Notes under the pieces: generated by a model | Database searches by the model: none | Seen by the model: only the letters and a program-made list of their open reading frames with translations | Told to the model about the DNA's origin: nothing | Shown here: piece after piece, positions 34,307-43,298 of the stretch | Layout of the letters: each line of letters begins with the position of its first letter | How positions within the stretch are numbered: position 1 is the first letter of the stretch | NCBI RefSeq assembly: GCF_004524775.2 | Contig: NZ_CP119081.1 | Span: 1,116,001-1,180,000, forward strand | DNA from: Helcococcus ovis | GTDB taxonomy: Bacteria > Bacillota > Clostridia > Tissierellales > Peptoniphilaceae | Direction: 5' to 3' | DNA: 64,000 nt | Program-made: the position numbers and the translations under genes

Positions 34307-36688
34307 TTAGCTTCTTAAATCTATATCAAAGGCATTATTTAAGCCATTTACAATATTTTCAAAAGCTGTTTTAATTACTTCATCTTTCAATGTTGATTCA
34401 TTTGATTGGAATCCAATCTTATATGCAAGAGAAACTTTATCTTCTGCAATTTGAGAACCCTTATAAATATCAAATAGTTTAACAAATTTTAAGTATTTTC
34501 CACCATTTGCTTTAATAACATCAACTATATCTTGTGATTGAGTAAATTTATCAACTACTATAGCGATATCTCTTTCTACTAGTGGATATCTTGAAATTTC
34601 TTGATATTGAATTAAATCTTTTTTGAAATTATATAATTCTGTAAGATTTGCTTCAACCATATAAACTCTCTTTTCAATATCATAATTTTCAGCAACTATT
34701 GGACTAATTTCTCCTATCACTGCCACTTTTGTATCATTTACATATACATTAGCACATCTTCCTGAATGAAATATTGAATTTTCTGTTTCTCTTTCAAATC
34801 TAATATCATTAATTCCAAATGTATCAAATAAAGTTAAAAGTATGTCTTTTATATAGTAAAAATCATAATTCCCTACTACTGAAAATGTCATCAACTTAAC
34901 TTCTTCTATATTTTCTCCATTTTTTATAAATGTATTACCAACTTCAGATAATTTCAAATCAAATTGTTTATTATTTAGATTTTTTCTAACTACTTCTAAA
35001 TTATTTCCAATTAAAGTTGTCCTCATAACAGAAAAATCTTCGCCTAATGGGTTAATTATTTTTACAGTATTTCTCATTGAATCATTTTCTGATAAACACA
35101 ATTTATCAAATACTTTATTTGAAATAAATGAATAAGTTAATATTTCAGAAAATCCTAATGCATAAAGCTCCATTCTTGCTTTATCCAAGAAATTTCTCAT
35201 ATCCGACTTCACACCTTTTGTCAAGCCACCTATTAAAGGTTTTGGTGTAATATTGTGAAATCCATATAATCTACCCACTTCTTCAATTAAATCAGCTTCA
35301 ATAGTTAAATCACCTCTGAAATATGGAATTGTTACTAATAAGTTTTCGCCTTGAATTTCTGTATTCAACTCAAGTGATTCCAAATATTTCTTCGTTTCTT
35401 CAATTGATAAATCAAGTCCCAATAATGAATTTGCTCTATCATTTCTTAATTCGATAACTCTATCTCTCGGGTTAAAATTTTCTACACTTTCAATACCTGA
35501 AACAACTTTTCCTGAATTTGTTTCTTCAACTAATTTCAAGAATCTTTGAATACCATATTCTGCTAATTTCGCCGGAACTCCTTTTTCAAATCTTGATGAA
35601 GCTTCTGATCTTAAAGCTAATCTCTTAGATGTTTTTCTAATTGTTTCCGAATCAAAACTAGCTGCTTCAATTAATATATTCTTTGTATTTTTAGTTACTT
35701 CTGTGTCTTGTCCCCCCATTACACCGGCTAATCCAATAACTCTTGAATTTTCATCAGCAATAACAATATCTTCTGAAACTAATTTTCTTTCAGTATCATC
35801 AAGTGTTTTAATAGTTTCTTCATCTCGAGCCATTCTTACAATTAAAGATTTTCCTTCAACTTTATCTAAATCATATGCATGAAGTGGTTGTCCATATTCC
35901 AGCATAATAAAATTTGTAAAGTCAACTATATTATTAATCGGCCTCATGCCTGCATTTCTCAAATAATTTTGAATATATAGCGGTGATTCTTTAATTTCAA
36001 CATCTTTAACAATTGCAGTCATAAATCTATTTACTTTATTTGTTTCAATTTTTATTCCATTAAAGTATTGTTTGTAAGAATCAACTGTATTTTCAACTTT
36101 CATAGAGGGTTCTTGTATTTTTTTATCAAATACTGCAGCAACTTCTCTTGCCATACCAATAATTGATAAACAATCAGGTCTATTTGGAGTAATTTCAAAC
36201 TCAATAATTGAATCATCTAAACCTAATGCTTTTACTGCATCTTCTCCAACTTTTGCATCATCATTTAATATGATAAGTCCATCTTCCGAATTTTTAGGAA
36301 CTAAATTTTCTGAAACTTCCAATTCACTATATCCGCAAAGCATTCCTTTTGATACTACCCCCTGTAGTGTAGCTTCTTTAATTACAATGCCTCCCGGTAA
36401 TGTTGCTCCTAATTTGGCAAATACAACATTATCTCCTATTTTCATATTTTTAGCACCAGTTACAATTGTTTCTATGCCTTTTCCAAAATCAATATCAACT
36501 AATGATAACTTATCTGCATTTTCATGTTTTTTAATATCTAAAATTTTTGCTATAACTAGGTTTGATAATCCTTCATATTTTTGAATTGATTCAACGTGTG
36601 AACCTGAATCTGTAACCCTATTAGCTATTTCTCTTGCATCAGCTTCAATATCTAAATATTCTCTAAGCCATTTTACCGGAACTAACAT
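34307..36688 (-). CDS. pheT: Phenylalanine-tRNA ligase beta subunit
   Basis: A 793-residue subunit of the heterotetrameric (alpha2 beta2) synthetase. The N-terminal tRNA-binding (OB) domain lies at about 40-150, followed by the B3/B4 editing domain (RPINNIVDFTNFIMLE). The B5 domain and catalytic-like core (ADLIEEVGRLYGFHNI) come next, and a C-terminal FDX-ACB domain ends the protein. The editing domain appears intact. It lies 8 bases after pheS. Length is normal. Confidence 0.97.
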   Translation of the reverse strand: MLVPVKWLREYLDIEADAREIANRVTDSGSHVESIQKYEGLSNLVIAKILDIKKHENADKLSLVDIDFGKGIETIVTGAKNMKIGDNVVFAKLGATLPGGIVIKEATLQGVVSKGMLCGYSELEVSENLVPKNSEDGLIILNDDAKVGEDAVKALGLDDSIIEFEITPNRPDCLSIIGMAREVAAVFDKKIQEPSMKVENTVDSYKQYFNGIKIETNKVNRFMTAIVKDVEIKESPLYIQNYLRNAGMRPINNIVDFTNFIMLEYGQPLHAYDLDKVEGKSLIVRMARDEETIKTLDDTERKLVSEDIVIADENSRVIGLAGVMGGQDTEVTKNTKNILIEAASFDSETIRKTSKRLALRSEASSRFEKGVPAKLAEYGIQRFLKLVEETNSGKVVSGIESVENFNPRDRVIELRNDRANSLLGLDLSIEETKKYLESLELNTEIQGENLLVTIPYFRGDLTIEADLIEEVGRLYGFHNITPKPLIGGLTKGVKSDMRNFLDKARMELYALGFSEILTYSFISNKVFDKLCLSENDSMRNTVKIINPLGEDFSVMRTTLIGNNLEVVRKNLNNKQFDLKLSEVGNTFIKNGENIEEVKLMTFSVVGNYDFYYIKDILLTLFDTFGINDIRFERETENSIFHSGRCANVYVNDTKVAVIGEISPIVAENYDIEKRVYMVEANLTELYNFKKDLIQYQEISRYPLVERDIAIVVDKFTQSQDIVDVIKANGGKYLKFVKLFDIYKGSQIAEDKVSLAYKIGFQSNESTLKDEVIKTAFENIVNGLNNAFDIDLRS

Positions 36689-36696
36689 CTATCCTC

Positions 36697-37719
36697 CTAA
36701 AATTGTTCTAAAAATCTCTTGTCGTTATCATACAATGTTCTAATATCTTTTAATCCATATTTAACCATTGTAATCCTATCTACACCCATTCCAAATGCAA
36801 ATCCAGTATATTTTTCACTATCAATACCACAATTTTCTAATACTTGAGGATGTACCATACCACAGCCTAATAATTCCATTGACCAACCTGTATGATGGCA
36901 AACATCACATCCTTTTCCCTTACAATTAAAGCAAGAAACATCTACCTCCATTGATGGTTCTGTAAATGGAAAATAATGAGGTCTAAATCTTGTTTCAAAT
37001 TCTTCACCAAATAGCTCTTTTATAAATACATTTATTGTGTCAATTAAATTAGCCATAGAAACATTTTCACCTACAACTAGACCTTCAATTTGATGGAACA
37101 TTGGTGAGTGTGTAGCATCTACTTCATCAAATCTAAATGTTCTTCCTGCTGATACCATTCTAATTGGCGGCTCTTGTTGCATCATAGTTCTAACTTGAAC
37201 TGGTGATGTATGAGTTCTTAGTAATGTTTCTTTATCTATATAAAATGTATCACTTAAATCTCTTGAAGGATGGTTTTTTGGAGAATTTAATTTATCAAAG
37301 TTATTTTCTACAGTTTCAATTTCTGGACCGTCTATAACTGAGAATCCCATATATCTAAATAAATTTTCTAATTCTTCCATTGTTTGGTTTAGAGGATGTC
37401 TATGACCTATTGATACAATATCTTTTTGTGCCGTAACGTCAATAGTTTCTGAGATTAATTTTAATTTTAATTTTTCCCACTTAAAACTTTTTTTCTTTTC
37501 ATCCAACGCTATTTGAATTTCTTCTCTAACCTCATTAGCTAATTTTCCCATTACAGGTCTTTCTTCTTTTGAAAGTTTACCCATTTCTCTTAATAATAGA
37601 GTTAACTCTCCTTTTTTTCCTAAAATATTTATTCTTAAATCTTCTAATTCTTTATCTTCTTTTGCATTATTGATAATTTCCAATGAATTAATTTTTATAT
37701 TTTCTAATTTATCTTTCAT
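36697..37719 (-). CDS. pheS: Phenylalanine-tRNA ligase alpha subunit
   Basis: A 340-residue catalytic subunit that attaches phenylalanine to tRNA-Phe. Class II motifs include GRTFRFDEVDATHSPMFHQ (motif 2 region) and FGMGVDRITMVKYGL (motif 3). A short Cys cluster (CFNCKGKGCDVC) is common in the family. An ATG at 37731 is also in frame, but it overlaps GGAGG, which is the ribosome site for the ATG at 37719. It opens the long run pheS-pheT-zapA-mutS2-argS. Only ~180 bases separate it from the divergent lipoprotein gene, and no T-box is present. Confidence 0.97.
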   Translation of the reverse strand: MKDKLENIKINSLEIINNAKEDKELEDLRINILGKKGELTLLLREMGKLSKEERPVMGKLANEVREEIQIALDEKKKSFKWEKLKLKLISETIDVTAQKDIVSIGHRHPLNQTMEELENLFRYMGFSVIDGPEIETVENNFDKLNSPKNHPSRDLSDTFYIDKETLLRTHTSPVQVRTMMQQEPPIRMVSAGRTFRFDEVDATHSPMFHQIEGLVVGENVSMANLIDTINVFIKELFGEEFETRFRPHYFPFTEPSMEVDVSCFNCKGKGCDVCHHTGWSMELLGCGMVHPQVLENCGIDSEKYTGFAFGMGVDRITMVKYGLKDIRTLYDNDKRFLEQF

Positions 37720-37808
37720 AAATTCCTCCATAATCTATATAATTATATCATAAATTGCACATTTGAGCTAAATTTTAACATATTTTAATTCAAATTTTTC
37801 ATGGTTTA

Positions 37809-37837
37809 TTGTAAATATAATATAAATATGATATCAT
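37809..37837 (+). promoter_or_regulatory. Candidate promoter of the Ig-like lipoprotein gene
   Basis: TTGTAA (37809-37814), 17 bases and TATCAT (37832-37837), preceded by an extended TG. Transcription would start ~60 bases before the ATG at 37903. Confidence 0.5.
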
Positions 37838-37902
37838 TATCACAAAATATAGAAAAAACAATTAATCCATTGAAAAATCAATATTTTAATCAGGAGAGAA
37901 TA

Positions 37903-38331
37903 ATGAAAACATTAAAGAGGTTATTTTCTATTGGATTTGCAGTGATACTTGTTTCATGTAGTACAAATAATCAATTAAATGATTTTCTACCAGAAGATAC
38001 ATCAAAAAAAGTCACTGCTATAGTTAAAGAACTGAAAAATAACACAATCATTTATGAATTAAGAAATAATAAAGATTTAAACTATACATTTTCAGACTTT
38101 TATATAATTTATAAATTAAATAATGAAAGAAATTGGGAAGAATTAAGTGTAAATCAAAATTTTAAAAATATATTATTTAAACTGAAGCCAAGTGAATTTA
38201 AAGAATTTGAATTGAATTTACCTGAAAACTTCACAAAAAATTATAAAGGTATTTTTAGAATCAGAAAGCCTTTCGTTTATGATGAAAAGAATGAAATGGA
38301 AAATGCTGATATGATATTTGAAATAAAATAA
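37903..38331 (+). CDS. Small lipoprotein, possible bacterial Ig-like fold
   Basis: A 142-residue lipoprotein. The signal peptide ends in VILVSC, with the lipid-attached Cys at about residue 18. The mature part is mostly beta-strand-like (FSDFYIIYKL, FKEFELNLPENF, YKGIFRIRKPF). It resembles the immunoglobulin-like domains found in small Firmicutes lipoproteins, at low confidence. The frame extends upstream to 37801, but GGAGAG precedes the ATG at 37903, which starts the signal peptide. A strong terminator follows, so it is a single-gene unit. Function unknown. Confidence 0.75.
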   Translation: MKTLKRLFSIGFAVILVSCSTNNQLNDFLPEDTSKKVTAIVKELKNNTIIYELRNNKDLNYTFSDFYIIYKLNNERNWEELSVNQNFKNILFKLKPSEFKEFELNLPENFTKNYKGIFRIRKPFVYDEKNEMENADMIFEIK

Positions 38332-38360
38332 TTTTTAATAGTTTAAAAATATATATTGAT

Positions 38361-38426
38361 AATTCCACTTGGAAATTTTAGAGTGATATTCACTAAAAAA
38401 TTAAAGTTTCCAAGTGGAATTTTTTA
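38361..38426 (+). terminator. Terminator after the Ig-like lipoprotein gene
   Basis: AATTCCACTTGGAAA and TTTCCAAGTGGAATT form a perfect 15-bp outer stem. A smaller inner hairpin (AGTGA/TCACT) sits in its loop and TTTTTT follows on the plus strand. Confidence 0.88.
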
Positions 38427-38434
38427 TCACATTT

Positions 38435-40516
38435 TTACAAACTAAATTGTGAATTATAAAGATCTGCATAGAAACCGTTTTGAGTTAATAGTTCTTCATG
38501 CGTTCCTTGTTCTATAATATTTCCTTCATTCATTACTAATATTAAATCAGCATTTACAATTGTTGAAAGTCTATGTGCAATAATAAATGAAGTCTTACCT
38601 GTCATAAGTTTATCCATTGCTATTTGAATCAATTCTTCAGTACGAGTATCAACGTTTGATGTTGCCTCATCTAAAATTAAAAATGGAGAATTTTTCATCA
38701 TACCTCTTGCAATTGTAAGTAATTGTCTTTGACCTGCACTAACAGAATCATTATCTCTAATTTCAGTTTCATATTTTTCAGGTAAAGTATTAATAAAATG
38801 CTTCAATCCTATGAATTCTGTTAAAGAATCGAGCTCTTCTTGTGTTACATTTGGCATATTATAGACTATATTTTCTCTTATTGTTCCCTTAAATAACCAT
38901 GTGTCTTGAAGAATCATTGTAAATAACTGATGGATATTTTCTCTTTTAATGTTTTTTATAGGTACATCATCAATTAGTATTTCACCATCTGTAATATCAT
39001 AAAACTTCATTAATAGATTTACCATTGTTGATTTTCCTGCACCTGTTGGCCCAACTATGGCAATTTTTTGTCCAGGATATGCAACCGCAGAAAAACTTTT
39101 TATAGTTGGTTTTTCGTTACTTGGATATTTAAATACAACATCCCTAAATTCAATTTTTCCTTTTACTTCATTAGGATTTAGTATTGATGTTTTTGATGAT
39201 TCATCATCCATTTCCGATTCATCTAAAAATTCAAATACTCTTTCACTTGATGCTGCCGACGACTGTAATGAAGATACAGACTGTGCAATACCTGTTAAAG
39301 GATTTGTAAATAATTTTACATATGTAATAAATGCTATTATTACACCAAATGTTATAGTACCATTTTTCGCTAAAACAGCTCCAACTATTGAAACTGATAC
39401 AAATCCTAAATTTCCAACAAATGTCATTATAGGATACATTAAACTCGATAAAAATTTACTTTTCAGATTTGAATCATATAATTTATAATTTAATTCATTA
39501 AATTTATTTAATGTTTCTTCTCCAGCATTATATGCCTTAACTATATTTAATCCGGAAAATACTTCTTCAATATGTCCATTTAACTTACCCAACTCAATCT
39601 GTCTATCATTAAAATATTTTTGAGATTTCGATAATATTATTCCCATCATTGCAAATCCCGCTAAACTGGATAAAATAGCTACTAATGCTAAAATCCAGTT
39701 TGTATAAAACATCATTACTACTGAACCCAAAATTAAAGTTATAGATGTTGCCATTTGCCCCAATGATTGATTTAAACTTGTTGAAATAGTGTCTACGTCA
39801 TTGGTAATTCTAGACAAAATATCTCCAACCTGATGTGTATCGAAAAAATTTAATGGTAATTTATTAATTTTATTTCCAACACTTTTCCTTAAATCTCTTG
39901 AAAAATTATTAGTTACTTCTGATACTATTATAGCTTGTATGTAACTTAATATTGCTGAAACTATATAAATAAGCAATAAAATTTTTGCAATATTCCATAT
40001 AACATTAAGATTTAATTTAGGTTCAACTATTCCTCTAATAGAATTTGGTAATTTTTTATAAAAAGCTAAAATGCTTTTTTGTTGATCCTTTGGTGAATCT
40101 TTTTTAATATTTTTATCTTTCGCTTCTTTATTTAAATTTTTCATTAATTCTAAATATTTTATTTGATCATTTGAAGAAACCTCAACACCATCAATATAAA
40201 TACTTTTTTGACTATCAATTTTTAAATTTTCAGAAACTTTCTTTGCAATTTCAGCAAATTTATTATTATCAATTTTAATAGATTTCGTTATTTCATCTGT
40301 TAACTCCGATAATTTTGTCGGAGAATAAATTGTTATAATTGAAGAAAACAAAGCAAGTATAATTGAAATTAACAAAAATATTTTTTGCCCTTTAATTTCT
40401 TTCAACATTCTCTTTATTGCTTTACCAAAATTTTTAGGATTTTCTGCCAATTCTTGACCACGACCACCTCTATGTCTTTGAGAAGAAGTATTTGTTTTAC
40501 TATTTGATTGACTCAT
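38435..40516 (-). CDS. ABC exporter half, catalytically intact subunit
   Basis: A 693-residue half-transporter with an N-terminal tail of ~40 residues, six membrane helices and one ATPase domain. The helical region contains a large extracytoplasmic loop with a KDKNIKKDSPKDQQK stretch. Walker A is GPTGAGKST, the signature is SAGQRQ (Ala in place of the usual Gly), Walker B is LILDEATSNVD with catalytic Glu, and the switch His is in IAHRLS. All consensus residues are present. It pairs with the upstream gene, which overlaps it by 17 bases, as a heterodimeric multidrug/peptide-type exporter. The substrate is unknown. GAGGAAATCA precedes the ATG. Confidence 0.93.
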   Translation of the reverse strand: MSQSNSKTNTSSQRHRGGRGQELAENPKNFGKAIKRMLKEIKGQKIFLLISIILALFSSIITIYSPTKLSELTDEITKSIKIDNNKFAEIAKKVSENLKIDSQKSIYIDGVEVSSNDQIKYLELMKNLNKEAKDKNIKKDSPKDQQKSILAFYKKLPNSIRGIVEPKLNLNVIWNIAKILLLIYIVSAILSYIQAIIVSEVTNNFSRDLRKSVGNKINKLPLNFFDTHQVGDILSRITNDVDTISTSLNQSLGQMATSITLILGSVVMMFYTNWILALVAILSSLAGFAMMGIILSKSQKYFNDRQIELGKLNGHIEEVFSGLNIVKAYNAGEETLNKFNELNYKLYDSNLKSKFLSSLMYPIMTFVGNLGFVSVSIVGAVLAKNGTITFGVIIAFITYVKLFTNPLTGIAQSVSSLQSSAASSERVFEFLDESEMDDESSKTSILNPNEVKGKIEFRDVVFKYPSNEKPTIKSFSAVAYPGQKIAIVGPTGAGKSTMVNLLMKFYDITDGEILIDDVPIKNIKRENIHQLFTMILQDTWLFKGTIRENIVYNMPNVTQEELDSLTEFIGLKHFINTLPEKYETEIRDNDSVSAGQRQLLTIARGMMKNSPFLILDEATSNVDTRTEELIQIAMDKLMTGKTSFIIAHRLSTIVNADLILVMNEGNIIEQGTHEELLTQNGFYADLYNSQFSL

Positions 40517-42263
40517 TGATTTCCTCCTCTGATAATTGTGATCTAACTATCTCTCTATATAATTCATTATTTTCCCATAATTTTTTGTGTGTTCCTATTC
40601 CGGAAATTTCACCATTGTCAAGTAAAATAATTTTGTCAGCTTTCATTATCGAACCTACTCTTGATGCTACAATCAATGTAGTTGCTTCATTTGTATTTTC
40701 TTTTAATTGCTTTCTAAGGGTTGATTCCGTTTTGAAATCTAATGCTGAAAATGAATCATCAAAAATAAATATTTCCGCCCTTCTAGCTATAGCTCTTGCA
40801 ATTGAAAGTCTTTGTTTTTGACCTCCGGATACATTAGTACCTCCTCGAGCTATCATGGAATCTTTGCCTTCATCCATTTTTTCAACAAATTCTTGAGATT
40901 GTGATATAGATATAGCTTCATCTATAATACTTTCATCCACATTTGTCCCACCTTTTCCAAAAGCAATATTTTCTTTTACAGATAAATTAAACATTACTGC
41001 CTGTTGAGGTACATAACCAATCTTATTATAAAGTGTTTTAAAATCATATTCTTTAACATTTATTCCATCAATTAAAATTTCACCACTCGTCACATCATAA
41101 AATCTTGTAACCAAATTTATTAAAGTTGACTTTCCTGATCCGGTTGTTCCTATAAATGCTAAAGTTTCTCCCTTTTTAGTTTTAAATGAAATATTGTTTA
41201 ATACATATTCTGAAGCATCAGGGTATTTAAACGATACATTTTTAAATTCAATAATACCCTTTTCTTGAGTTTCTCCACTAAAACTACCCGAATATATAGT
41301 TTCTTCAGTATCAAAAACTTCATTAATACGATCAGCAGATACTTGAGATCTTGAATACATTACCATTAAAAACGCCATCATCAAAAATGACATAATAACT
41401 TGCATAGAATATGCTGAAAATACTATCATATTACCAAAAATATTAATTTTATCAGGAAGTATAGCCTCAGATATCAATCTAGCCCCTATTATATAAATAA
41501 CTAATGTAAGTATATACATTATAGTCATCATCATAGGTTGCATTATCGCAAATGATTTTTGTATGAATTTTTGCAAAGATGTTAATTTTTCATTAACACT
41601 TGCAATTTTATCTTCATGAAATTTTTCCGCATTAAAGGCTCTTATAACCCTTATCCCTGTTATATTTTCTCTTGAAACCAAATTTAATTTATCTATAAGA
41701 GTTTGTAAAACTTGAATTTTAGGTATTACAATAAAAATTAAAAATGATAATACAATTAGCATAATTATAACAGCGATACCTGTTGCTATTGTCCACTCTA
41801 TACCTTTATTTAATATTTTTCTTATAGCCCAAAAAGCCATAATTGGTGATTTTATAAATATCATCATCCCAAATCCAAGAAACATCTCTATCTGAGTTAC
41901 GTCGTTTGTGCTTCTGGTTATTAAACTTGCTGTAGAAAACTTTTCAATATTTTCAAATGAAAATGATTGTATCTTCTTAAATAATTCTTTTGTAATATTA
42001 TATGAAAACAATGATGATATATATGAAATTAAATATCCGGAAATTACAGCAATCAAAATTGAACCTAATGTACATAAAAGCATACACATTCCGTTATACC
42101 ATATATCACTAATCTGTGTTCCCGGTGTCTGTACAAGTCTTGTAACTTCAGCCATATAATCAGGCATTTTAAGCTCAAACCAAACTTGTCCGAAAATCAA
42201 CACAATTGATAAAATAATTAATATAACTTGTTTTTTTGTAAGTTTTTTCATTAACTTTATCAT
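40500..42263 (-). CDS. ABC exporter half with a degenerate ATP site
   Basis: A 587-residue half-transporter: six membrane helices, then an ATPase domain with Walker A GTTGSGKST and signature VSGGQKQR. Walker B ends FDDS, so the catalytic Glu is Asp. The switch-loop His is replaced (VASRVGS in place of IAHRLS). Such a non-hydrolysing site is the hallmark of heterodimeric exporters (TM287/288, BmrCD types). A start at GTG 42275 is possible. GAGGAT lies before the ATG at 42263, which is used. It overlaps the partner gene downstream, so the two are made together. Confidence 0.93.
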   Translation of the reverse strand: MIKLMKKLTKKQVILIILSIVLIFGQVWFELKMPDYMAEVTRLVQTPGTQISDIWYNGMCMLLCTLGSILIAVISGYLISYISSLFSYNITKELFKKIQSFSFENIEKFSTASLITRSTNDVTQIEMFLGFGMMIFIKSPIMAFWAIRKILNKGIEWTIATGIAVIIMLIVLSFLIFIVIPKIQVLQTLIDKLNLVSRENITGIRVIRAFNAEKFHEDKIASVNEKLTSLQKFIQKSFAIMQPMMMTIMYILTLVIYIIGARLISEAILPDKINIFGNMIVFSAYSMQVIMSFLMMAFLMVMYSRSQVSADRINEVFDTEETIYSGSFSGETQEKGIIEFKNVSFKYPDASEYVLNNISFKTKKGETLAFIGTTGSGKSTLINLVTRFYDVTSGEILIDGINVKEYDFKTLYNKIGYVPQQAVMFNLSVKENIAFGKGGTNVDESIIDEAISISQSQEFVEKMDEGKDSMIARGGTNVSGGQKQRLSIARAIARRAEIFIFDDSFSALDFKTESTLRKQLKENTNEATTLIVASRVGSIMKADKIILLDNGEISGIGTHKKLWENNELYREIVRSQLSEEEINESIK

Positions 42264-42310
42264 TTTTATCCTCACATTCTTTTAAAAATTTTAAAACTTT
42301 CTATTTCCAC

Positions 42311-42338
42311 TTGAAAAATTATATCTATTTGATATAAT
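42311..42338 (+). promoter_or_regulatory. Promoter of tRNA-Cys
   Basis: TTGAAA (42311-42316), a 16-base spacer and TATAAT (42333-42338), ending 17 bases before the tRNA. Confidence 0.7.
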
Positions 42339-42355
42339 AATTAAGTAACGAATTT

Positions 42356-42429
42356 GGCGGTATAGCCAAGCGGTAAGGCATAGGTCTGCAACACCTCGAG
42401 CACCGGTTCAAATCCGGTTACCGCCTCCA
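42356..42429 (+). tRNA. tRNA-Cys (anticodon GCA)
   Basis: The plus-strand cloverleaf has acceptor arm GGCGGTA/TACCGCC, anticodon loop CTGCAAC (anticodon GCA), T arm CCGGT/ACCGG-like with loop TTCAAAT, and an encoded CCA. A promoter and a terminator flank it. Confidence 0.95.
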
Positions 42430-42432
42430 AAT

Positions 42433-42460
42433 TAAAACTCCTCGGTCATAACTGAGTTTT
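42433..42460 (+). terminator. Terminator of tRNA-Cys
   Basis: An AAAACTC/GAGTTTTT hairpin starts 4 bases after the tRNA and ends in five T. Confidence 0.75.
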
Positions 42461-42488
42461 TGAATTTTAAAAATAATCTAAAAACTTT

Positions 42489-42537
42489 AGAGGATTGTTG
42501 TAAAATAGTCAAAAAGATTATTTTACAACAATCCTCT
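42489..42537 (-). repeat. Variant copy of the GTTGCAAAATAAC palindrome family, terminator of the cda operon
   Basis: AGAGGATTGTTGTAAAATA and TATTTTACAACAATCCTCT form a ~19-bp stem. The GTTGTAAAATA core differs from the family by a compensated G-to-A pair change, so pairing is kept. It lies just after rlmB and on the minus strand is followed by AAAGTTTTT. Confidence 0.7.
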
Positions 42538-42551
42538 AATTTTATTAAAAT

Positions 42552-43289
42552 TTAAATCTTATGTTTACTATTTATAATTCCATATATAAGAATTGATGCT
42601 GAAACTGATGCATTTAATGATTCAGTTTTTCCATACATAGGAATTTTTATTAAATAATCACACTTTTGTTTTGTTAATTTTGAAATTCCCTTTCCCTCGT
42701 TACCGATTACCAATCCAACTGAACCACTAAAATCAACTTGATTATAAAGTGTATCTGTATGACCATCTGCACCATATATCCAATATCCATTATTTTTCAA
42801 TATTTCTATTGTTTGATTTAAATTTGTCACCATTGCAACTTTCATATGAACTGTAGCTCCTGCAGATGTTTTATGTACTGTATTATTAACTCCTGCAGAA
42901 CGATGCTTTGTAATTATAACACCTGTTGCACCAGCAGCTTCAGATGTACGGATTATTGCTCCTAAATTATGAGGATCCGTAATTTCATCCAAAAGCACAA
43001 TTAATGGATCCTTTTCTTGATTTTTGCCATATTCAATAATATCTTCCAATGTAGAATATTCATAATCTTTAGTTTGTAAATAAACTCCTTGATGATTAGA
43101 AAAATTTGTCATTTTATCTAATTCATTCTTATTTATACCAACTATTGAAATTTTCTTTTCATTTGCTAATTTAATTATTTTAGAAATAGCACCCTTTTGA
43201 TTTCCATTTTGAATATATAGCTTTTCAGCACCATCCATATTTTCTAAATATTCAATTACAGAATTTCTTCCAAATATATAATCTGACAT
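42552..43289 (-). CDS. rlmB: 23S rRNA (guanosine-2'-O)-methyltransferase RlmB-type
   Basis: A 245-residue SpoU-family enzyme. Motif 1 is LDEITDPHNLGAIIRTSEAA, motif 2 is GLVIGNEGKGIS and motif 3 is IPMYGKTESLNASVSASI. The N-terminal YIFGRNSVIEYLEN matches the RlmB/TrmH2 substrate-binding domain. It methylates a guanosine in 23S rRNA (G2251 in E. coli). It follows cysS by 9 bases, the conserved cysS-rlmB order of Firmicutes. A second family member is at 4512. Confidence 0.93.
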   Translation of the reverse strand: MSDYIFGRNSVIEYLENMDGAEKLYIQNGNQKGAISKIIKLANEKKISIVGINKNELDKMTNFSNHQGVYLQTKDYEYSTLEDIIEYGKNQEKDPLIVLLDEITDPHNLGAIIRTSEAAGATGVIITKHRSAGVNNTVHKTSAGATVHMKVAMVTNLNQTIEILKNNGYWIYGADGHTDTLYNQVDFSGSVGLVIGNEGKGISKLTKQKCDYLIKIPMYGKTESLNASVSASILIYGIINSKHKI

Positions 43290-43298
43290 ATAATTTAC

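Noticed and set aside
37720-37902. A T-box leader ahead of pheS
   Set aside because: No TGGNACC element or specifier loop was seen, and the region holds the divergent lipoprotein promoter.
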